Positions 1 to 47,900 of a DNA stretch of 64,000 bases are shown piece after piece (position 1 is the stretch's first letter; every line of letters starts with the position of its first letter). The DNA is from Metridium senile (lineage: Eukaryota > Cnidaria > Anthozoa > Actiniaria > Metridiidae): NCBI GenBank assembly GCA_949775045.1, contig OX459096.1, positions 36,313,816 through 36,377,815 on the forward strand, written 5' to 3'. The notes beneath the pieces are model-generated. The model was not told the DNA's origin, made no database searches, and saw only the letters and a list, made by a program, of their open reading frames with translations. The position numbers and the translations under genes were made by a program.

Positions 1-808
1 TAAAAAGAATTTACAAAAAAAAAATCACATTTTTTTTTTTTTTTAAATAACAATAAAAATAAATAAAAAAATATAAATAATATAAATTAAAGTAAATAAA
101 GTAATAATAATCTTATTCTATAATAAATCAAAATAAGTATTTTAATTTTAAATAAAGATGGGGAACTTTAAAGCACTTTTTAGAAGATTTCTTTCAAAAA
201 TGTAGTCTCCGCAACAAAATTGTAGTCTCCACAACAAAATTAAAAGTGATATAATTAGGAAACTAATAGAAAAAACTGAATTCTTTGTACTGAATATGTT
301 TTCCCTGGTTAAGAATTAGAACTTCTCAAAAACTTATACAAAAATTCTCATCAGGGAATATACAGGAGAAACTTTAAGGTCTAAAAACGTTGCGGAGACT
401 ACATCTCGCCAGTGGAACATAAATATTTTTTATAGTGTTGGCACACCCAACTTAGATCATGTATTTTTTGAAAGAGGCCAACTAGTAGGACAAGTCCAGG
501 AAACTTTCAGAATTGTCTGGCTGTTTGTTTCATTTTAATCTGATAAAGTATTTGTAGTCTCCGCAACGGCTTTTTCATGATTTTCGATAATCAGTTGCAA
601 TTTATTCTCAGATGCTGACACATAAATGATTTTTTTTTTCAAAAACGTTTACTTCAACTACCTGACACTATTCTAAGACCAAATACACACAGTTTTGGGG
701 AAATTTCAAAACCACATGAGAGGTAACCAAATACTGTGGAATGACCCAAAAACATTGTAAATTCATCAAGTTGTTCTCTTCAAAACTAAATTATTACTTT
801 CTCTGTAG
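1..808 (+). other. DNAH7 intron upstream of the first visible exon
   Basis: No coding exon is visible before the acceptor at 807-808. The first 120 bases are A/T low-complexity. The 14-base word GTAGTCTCCGCAAC occurs at 202-215 (with a one-base variant 20 bases later) and 554-567, and its reverse complement lies at 389-402. This is probably the remnant of a small inverted-repeat element. Earlier tail exons must lie outside the window. Confidence 0.6.
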
Positions 809-38890
<38,082 letters not shown>

Positions 38891-39020
38891 TATATATGAA
38901 TGGTGTTTTCTTGTATTCAATTTTCATTTCATTTCTGTGTGTCTTTAAAATAACCCAACAAGTGTAAATATCTATGAATTACTCAAACTATTTAATAGTG
39001 TGATTGTGCTGGTTGCTGTA

Positions 39021-39026
39021 AATAAA
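39021..39026 (+). terminator. Polyadenylation signal of the dynein gene
   Basis: AATAAA lies 131 bases after the TAA stop. The next transcribed bases are T-rich, and the transcript probably ends near 39045-39060. Confidence 0.65.
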
Positions 39027-40431
39027 AACCTGAACTTTTATTATACATTGTTTGTCTCCTAAATAATGGCTGTTTTACGTCCTGGTATGGGGAGTGGTTG
39101 ACGAGTCTCCCTAGCTAGTGGCTATGAACGTAAAAACTAGAACGCTTAGACCGACAAGACTAATGGGTAATTACCTTTTGTATGTTTCGACAATTTGATA
39201 AAATTGCTATACGTTTTTGTAGTGGAACATGCCTCACGACAAGCCATTCATCATTCATACTTTGTGATTCAAGATTGTGTTCTTTTCTTGACTTCTTACT
39301 AACTAACGCATTCAAAATGCGAACGGCTTTCCCTTCAGGTTTTATAACAAGTCGTCTGCTGGAAAAAAATATTAAATGTATTTTTGTACGAAATAAACAA
39401 GAAGTCGACCACGAACAAGAAATGAAAAATGCCGATGTTTAATAATAAAAAACCTTTCACATCAGCCTACTATTAAATGAGAGATTGTCCAATTTTATTT
39501 TGGTTGATTTGGGTTATGAAATTATGGTAAAAAACGTTTTATGGAGTGACAAGTGCATCAATTTGACGGGCGCCATGATGACTGTCTACTATACGGGGAC
39601 AATAGACAAGTCAGAAAATATATTGATTTCCCCACCCCTGTTAAGTCGTAGTTACCAATGGGAGGGTTAATAGACTTTGGTACCCTCGCCTGACAAATAC
39701 GGACAGTCGGAGGCCGAATAAAACCGTTTTTTCGTGAAACACTGGCTAAAACCAGGCCTTAACATACTTGAGCGTAGCTTAATGTATCGATGGTATGATG
39801 TCACTGATCTGTTATTCCAATCATATCAAGCACGCCAGGTAAATATTTTGTAACCGAGCCTGCACGTCAAACCACAAAACTTGTTAGCGCATTGAGCCCG
39901 TGCATATCTCCAATGCGGTGACGCGCAAAAAGTAAACAAACTTCAATCCAAAGCTCCATGCATGTGGCGAAATTACGTTTGCCCTAAAATCAGAGTAGTT
40001 TTTGAAGTTTGTGGAATTAAACTTCAGAATCCGCAAGCGATAAAAAGGCAATAATTTTAGAACCGACAGATTTTTAAAATAGAGATTTTAGCGAGCTTCA
40101 GCTTTCAAACAATAATAATTAGGACTTTATGCAAATATCGTCTAATTCATTCAAGAATCTTGTATTTGTTTTAACCCGAAATTATAATTTCAAGTTCGGC
40201 ATCGAGTTATTTCACTAGTTTTTTTAACGCCTATTCATGGATGAAGCACAAGCCCAGCCTGCATGGCCAGGACATGAAGGGAATAATGTCACGATGTTGT
40301 GATGAAAACGTTCGCTTCAACAATTAACGTCCTTCCAAGGAACGACTAATAAAAAGATTTTGCAAATTAAGCCCGCATTGTACAAAAATTATTAAAGGGA
40401 GGGGTACCTTGTATATTTTACCAAATCCGCT

Positions 40432-40526
<95 letters not shown>

Positions 40527-40528
40527 TT

Positions 40529-40587
<59 letters not shown>
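40432..40587. repeat. TTTA tetranucleotide microsatellite
   Basis: About 38 TTTA units with one interruption near 40527. Intergenic. Confidence 0.95.
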
Positions 40588-41060
40588 CAAGATTCGCCAC
40601 TAGGCAGGGATAGACCCACAGAGAATATCGCCAGTAACGGGTTCCCAAATTCCAGTGTACGTATGAGAGTGAGGCAGTCACTGAGGGTGGTCACGGCCAG
40701 AGATTTGGTTACGTCCTTTTGAGCGTCAACTTTTAAGATCATTATGCTTCAAACTGTTAAAACTTATAAATCAGCCTAATTTCGTTTAGGTGGAAAGTAT
40801 TTATAGTTTTTCCACATTGTATGCGGTTTTCGATGGATTACAAAATTATAGAAAGCTCCCTATCTATCCCGGTCAGGCGAGCATTAACGCACTAATATTT
40901 TCCCCTCGGGGTTACGCTAACAAGTTGTGCATGTTCACTTCGCGCTGATTGGCTATTTCCCTCTGAAGTATTTACCTAGCGAAGATAATGGTCTCTCCCG
41001 CAGCCTTGTTTAGCCTCGTTTCTCAAAGCTCTCTCATCACGTGGCGGTTGAAACAATAGG

Positions 41061-41455
41061 CCTTTTCCAAAACGAGTAAAGGACTGGGTACTAGTTTCCC
41101 TAATTAATGTAATTAAGAAATGAACCTCATAATTAAATAGAGGACATCAAGATATGTGAGATTCCTGTGTTTGGTTGCATTTGGTTGTATTCTGACCAAG
41201 ATACAGCCTCGTGAAAATGCCTAAAAATAGAAGGAAATGTATGGTTTGGAAGGACGCCTGTCCTTCCAATCCATTCATTCCTTTGTAATTTTGGGCAATT
41301 TTGGATCGGCTGTAACTCACTCAATACCCAACCAAAAGCACCAAATCTCAGGAATCTTACATATCTTGATCTGCTCTTTTATATTATGAGGTATATTTCT
41401 TAATTACATTAATTAGGAAAACTAGTACCCAGTCCTTTACTCATTTTGGAAAAGG
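41061..41455. mobile_element. 395-bp MITE with long TIRs (family M1, copy 1)
   Basis: CCTTTTCCAAAACGAGTAAAGG at the left is inverted at the right, and the match continues through ACTGGGTACTAGTTT and CTAATTAATGTAATTAAG for at least 70 bases and more weakly to about 130. The centre has TGTATGGTTTGG and GTAACTCACTCAATA words shared with the element at 56126. It lies in the intergenic gap. Confidence 0.75.
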
Positions 41456-41922
41456 GAAAAGTTACATTTCATGGCATCGGTTTTATTGTGCTCGGAAATA
41501 AAAAAAAAAAAAAAACCATCCATCTATTTCAAAATCGTTTTCATCGTCAAAGATACCAAAATGTCTGAATGTGATATTTTCATGGTCCACATACAAGCTT
41601 GTACGTGACCATGTGTCTTTAACACTGTCCACATAAAGTAGAGATAAACACTACAGCAAATGACACGTGATTCTTTGTTTAGTTGTTTTCAGCAAAACTT
41701 AAGTAGCATTGAACATGGAATGAAAGTTGTGAAATCTCTGTTCACAACCAATACTAGTATTTAGCATTTAGAGCGAACATGTGGTGTCACGTGACATAGG
41801 TCTATCTCTTTTGGTGGACAATATTAATGACATTGACTGTATAAAAAGACAAGAGTTCAGTCTTTCCTTTTCAAATAATCATAGTATATGAAAACAGTAA
41901 AACAACTGAGGCTATACTTGTT

Positions 41923-41928
41923 TTTAAT
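41923..41928 (-). terminator. Possible polyadenylation signal of EIF3K
   Basis: On the minus strand ATTAAA, the commonest variant signal, lies about 35 bases after the TGA stop. No closer AATAAA was seen. Weak on its own. Confidence 0.35.
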
Positions 41929-41962
41929 GCATCAATGCAATGGTTTATACAATCGTTAATGT

Positions 41963-44900
41963 TCATCTTGCAGCAGCTACTATACTTGCGACGCCTACAA
42001 TAAGATGAAAACAAAACAAAAAAACAATTAAATAGTGCAATTCTTACCAAATCATGAAAAGCAAATCGATTTTGGTTTGTTTTTATTCACCAATCACTTA
42101 TTTCAAATCAACCAATGACTGGACATGTTTGCAAAAATTCCATCCCAAGGATAAAGTACAGATCAGAAAAAATGTAAATCAAGTTGTAGGTCATGATTCT
42201 ACAATTTTAGCTACAACAGTGTCGTGACAAAAGATGTGGGATCAGGAATCACATCATAGGAATTGGGAACATCGATGCTGGGGTCAAAATCAAATACTCT
42301 GGGGGTACCCTCGGTGTGAAATAAAAATTTCAATCAGGAATCAAAATATGTGAGTTTTTGTGATCTGTGATTGAAATATTGTGAAAAATATTTGGATCAA
42401 GTTAACCATGCAAAAACGTCTCTTGTCACAACCCTACTATAACAAGGAACAAACAGTTGTTGAAAAGGTATTTATTACCATTATCGTTGAAGTGTGACCC
42501 CTAAAGTTTGATGTCTCCTTAAACCTAGTTTCCATTAGCAATGCAAACGCAAGCGACCTTATTTCGTTGTGATAATGCAAGCGCAAGTGCAAGATATAAA
42601 AAAATTTCCTTTTTTCTTGCGTTTGCACTTGTGCTTGCGCATGGCACTAGTAAATAGTGTGTTTGTGCTTGCGCTTATTCACATCTTGTTTTCACTATGA
42701 AATTAACCCTTGCGCTTGTGCTTGTGTTGCGTTGCTAGTGAAAACCAGGCTTTAGTAAACTAGCATTTTGTTGGCTGTCAATCAATACTAGGAACGAGTA
42801 TGGTGACCCCCATTTTGTATTTGCTCATTAAACTTGTATGATGATCGTACTTCAACATGCCAAGTTTGAAGAGAAATCTATGGTTAATTCATTTGCCCAT
42901 GAACGTCGTCCTTAAATAACGTTACTTTACTTAACTCTATCAAACTTCAAAGGTCACACTTCAATGATAATTGCAAACAAAAATACAAACATGAAATCTT
43001 ATTATGTATTCAGCCAATATATACTTACAGTCAAAATCAATCTTTTCAGCAATGTTCCGAGATTTGATATGAGCTTCTTGATTGGCTACAAAAATTGAAC
43101 CATTACTTTCTAATGTCCAACCTCTGCTCTTTATCCATTCCTGTAGAATGTTACCTATAAAATATAGGGAAGTGAATTGACATATGTGCTTTCATGTTTG
43201 TAGATGTATTTCAGTTGATGTTTACAAAGATTTTGATGCATATTCATACAATCAATTTTGTTGATAACATGTGTAATTTCAAAAAATTCAGTGGCAGATT
43301 TAGGAGATGGTGAATAGCCTGGGTGGTTAGCCAACCCCATTTTTGCTCCGTTTTCTGCTTTTTATTGTGTTTTATTTGATTAGTAACATATGAACAATGC
43401 ACAAATACCAAAATATACAATTCACATTCACCCCCCCCCCCCCCCTAAAATATTCCTAGATCCGCCACTGATATTACCAGCATAATTTCAGTATTTGCTT
43501 GATGCTTGTAGTTCAAGACAACAATTTTAACCCTTTGACTCCTACGGCGCCCGAAACCGCCCGTAAAAAACGACCTTGCTTTGAAAAATTCTAACTTTTT
43601 TAAACAAGCCAAATTTTCCCAGCCGTTTCAATGTTAGTAAGCACTAGGAAGTTTTTCAAATTTTCATAGCATGTCAGTCACAAGAAACAAGCAATTTTAG
43701 CACAAAAATTCCATATGAACTTTAGGAAAGTCAAAAATGACCGTTTTTGCCTTATTTTTCAATAGTGAAAATCACACGTTTTTGACCTTGGATTTTTTAT
43801 CCAAAAAATCGTTTTTAGAAGAAAAGACCGTTTTCACAACAACATTCAGTCCTTGTGCTATAGCTTTGGCAAGTTTTTTCATTTTTTTTCACTTCACGAA
43901 CTGAGCTGCGGTCGTTTGATTACGGCCATTTTGATACGCACGTGTTTTCAAGTATTTACGACAGCAAAGCATTGTGGGTAACCATGACAATTTGGCACAT
44001 GGAGTACCCCCCACCGTCCTTTTATACATTTTTTATAAGTCTAGGGTCACCTCGGTTTTCTGCCAAAATTTCGCGCTTGTTGTGTTCCTCTATCATCACA
44101 ACTTCGATAAATAGCCGCGGCAAGTCCGAGAATTTGCCTTTAGTCGAACTCCAAACCTAACTTTGTTCTAAGCCCGCCAAAACCGAATGAACCAAACATC
44201 GATCGTTTTTTGCTGACAAAGTGAGATTCCTCGCTGCTTTCTTCCAGAAAGTGAGCTCTTTGCTACCTTGAAGCTTAATGATGCTCTTCCAGTAGTGACT
44301 AAAGGCAAAATTTGACCCTAAAATTAACGAAATTCCGATTTAAGCCAACTTTGAGCCAGTGTAAATATCCAACGATGCTTCGAAACCATCTAAAAGTCAT
44401 GTGGCCTGAGAACTTGAGCCCCTGAGATTACAAAACAGCAGCACTTTCCATGGTAACGTCAAATATGGAGTCAAGAAATCCTAGGGATCGTTTATATCCA
44501 GAAAATCGCTCAAAAATGTCAAAAAAGCCCAGTAGTCAAAGGGTTAAAATAAGTGTATAAAGTGAGTAGCTACCTTGAAGGCCACCAAGTAGTTCTGATA
44601 CAAGGCTCATATCTATGGTTTGATATGTAATTTCAATAACATAGGACACGTCTGAAATTGAAACAGACAAATGAATGAATGAATAAAGTATAGAATACTG
44701 ATGAATACTGTTTATTGGCTTAATTTGGTAGATCATCAGATTTGTATTACTGTAAGCTGTCTGCTGCCCCGGGGGGGGGGGGGGGGGCACTCTTGACGGA
44801 CAGTTTTGAAAATGACCCTTAAAGGTACGCATAAATTAACTCATATACTGATTTCAGACCCTAAAGGTACAACCACATTTAAAATTTTTTCAATATGTAT

Positions 44901-47900
44901 AATCTTAAGTTTGAAAACTGACCCTTAAAGGTACGGTGCCAGTTCGAGACCCTAAAAGGTACGCGCGCGAGGGTCTTATTGTCGACCCTTAAAGGTCCGT
45001 CGAGCACCCCTATCCATTTTCTAAGGGAGTTGCCCCCCAGGCCTGCTGCATAAGGCACCATAAATAGAGTTCTGTACATAATTATGATAAGTTGTAAACA
45101 CAGGTCAAAATAAAGGTTTAGGAACACATTAAAAAGTAGGGAGTGCTGGTATTTGAAAATTAACCAGACTGAAAAATAGCTATAAAACATATATTATTTT
45201 CATTTTCTTTTTCTGTGTCTCCGCGGTCCTTGTTAAGTGCCTTAAGAGACAAGGAAAGACTGCAGAAAGTTAACATACAGTTTCTGATTGGCTACCTAAG
45301 AAAGGATGCTCATTTAGAGGCATCCAAAGACAATCTCAAATAATCAAACCAAGATACTTACATTTTCTTATGGCTTCATTAAATCCTTTCACTGCATCTG
45401 TTAAACTTGGGTCTTCAGCAATAAATTTCTGTACAAAAAAAAGTCCATAATAAGAAAGCATAGACTGGACTGCATAAACACTGCATTACACAAAAAGACT
45501 GTGTGATGTTTCTTTACCATGACAAACCAATGGCCATAATATACCGAACCTAGACTATATGGACTCACATTTTTAATCTGAGACTGTTTGTAAATGGTAA
45601 GATCCACATTTTTTATAAACTACCATTGATGTCAATAACATTATCATCAACAAAACATTGTCTTGAGTACCACCAAACAAAACCATGCTGACTGAGATTT
45701 ATTGTCAATGATCAATGATCATAGTCAGAGGTGGGCAACAAACTTTATCAGTATGCAGAATATTATATTTATATTTACTATAAACAGTTTTTTATTTACT
45801 TTGTAATGTTTTTGGCAATCTTTGATTCAAAAAATTCAAAAAAAAATTTAAGAATACCAGCTCAAATTTTTTGAAAAAACAAAACCAATGAACCAACCAA
45901 CCAGATAAATATAACCTAACCAGATAAATAACCTAACCAGATAAATAACCTGAGTGACCAAACAAACAAATGTAAAAAAATATTCCTAAGCAACTGTAAT
46001 ACTATCCACTATAATAATGTCAATTCTTACCCAAGCTTCAACAAATGAACATGTTTCCAGCAAGTCTGCTAAATTGACAACTTTTTGGATTGTTGGATCC
46101 TGTTGCTGTTTAAAGTTAAGAAACAATACAGTAGATACTGTTGGGACCAAGGAATATGATTAGTTTAGAGGGGTCACTAATAGCAATGGTCACTTGTGGG
46201 AAATAATTTCAATGTATGCATGACATAGGACAAGATGGCGTCAGTGTTTTCGTTTCATTTTTAACCAATGATGATCTGTCGACAACTATTATGATTATTT
46301 CTAGTTTAACCACCCAGCAGCGATCGCGACACACTAATACATCACATAACACCACTGCTATGTTATCATATCATCTATTACCTACTAATAGAAATATTTA
46401 ATACAATATAAGAATGTGCATACAAAGGATACAATGCTGTCATCAATAACACATCGGCACATGATAAAGTCGGAATTGGGAAGGTTCATTAGTGCTTTCA
46501 AAAGAATCTGTGATGTTATTGTTGTCTGAGAATAAGCTGGATTGAACTGATATCTGAAATAAATAAATAGAATACAATAGAATACAACCATACAAAGTGA
46601 TGTTATTTATTGTATTCCAATTAGAAATACATGTATGTATGTTTTAGATTAACCCATAGAATACTTACAGTTTTAGAACTGCTAGATTAGCATCGAGATC
46701 ATAGGAGTTTTCATCAACCTACAAAGAACATTATTTAAGTTAAGCTAATGACAAGTAAATCTAAAGAGAGGAAGCATATTGACAAGTTCCCTAACTTTTA
46801 CAGTATAGTAATGATAGTAGTGATAAGACTAAGAGGAATTTACCTGAACATGTACATAATCTTCCAATGCACCAAGGTTTTCAGGGTTATATCTGTCAAA
46901 ATAACACACTGTCAGTATAAAATTATCATCTAGGAGAATCCACTCATTAAGATTCTTATCATTATATTTGAGGGTTTTTAACCAAAGTTGGCCAGACATT
47001 GACCATTATTTCAAGCCATGTTGTAAGTTGAAAACAACAGTAAAACTAATTGTTGATTGTCAGTGTAATAACAGTTTGCTTAGATTTTTCTGATAGCATC
47101 ATTTCAATGTCAATTCTGCTGACTACCATTAGAATGGTAACAGAGGGCCAGTGATTATCATCAAGTTATAGACAGCAGTTATTTATCATTATGAGATGCA
47201 GCAAACATTTAACAGGTTTTAAACCAGTTGGAAGTTAATCTATACAAAAATAAACAAGAATTAATTGAGCACATGTTGACTACAACTTCAAAATCAACTA
47301 TCTTTGACATATTTTATTGATCTAGCTGTAAGAGAAAAGTATGAATAATCGAGGAGACTGTAGTTAAACCTAGAGTAATTAATCGATCAAAATCGATCAT
47401 CGACTACCTAAAAAGCTAAAAAGGATACTGCTATTGATTCTGATGACTGTGTTTCTAATGATACACCTGTTGTGTGTTCGACTGTACTATCTACTTTTAC
47501 TGAGATGACACAAGAGGATGTTAAGGAACTGACTACATCATCTTTTTCTAAGTCCTGTGTTTTGGATCCGTTGCCATCTTCCATTGTTAAACCGTGTATC
47601 GACGTGTTGTTACCAACTATTACTAACATCGTTAACATGTCTCTGCGAGAAGGCTATATTCCTGCGGGTTTGAAATCCGCAGTGTTGTCACCTTTACTCA
47701 AGAAACCTGACGCAGATTTTACGCAGTTTAATAACTTCAGACCAATCTCTAACTTAAAAGTAGTGTCTAAAATCATCGAGAAGTGTGTTGCTCTCCAGTT
47801 GAACAACTATTTGACGAAGCATAGTCTACATGAGCCCCTTCAGTCTGCATACAAAGCGCTTCATTCCACCGAAACTGCTATGGTCAAGGTCCACGATGAC

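Larger units (their letters stand above)
39045..41962. other. Intergenic region between convergent DNAH7 and EIF3K
   Basis: No gene is recognised. It contains a short stretch near 39070-39130 that looks like a reverse-oriented fragment of the SINE tail seen elsewhere, a TTTA microsatellite (40432-40587) and a MITE (41061-41455). Short open frames such as 39182-39442 (86 codons) match no family I know and have no splice or promoter support. Confidence 0.6.

Noticed and set aside
39182..39442. 86-codon frame downstream of DNAH7
   Set aside because: No recognisable domain, promoter or splice sites; likely chance.
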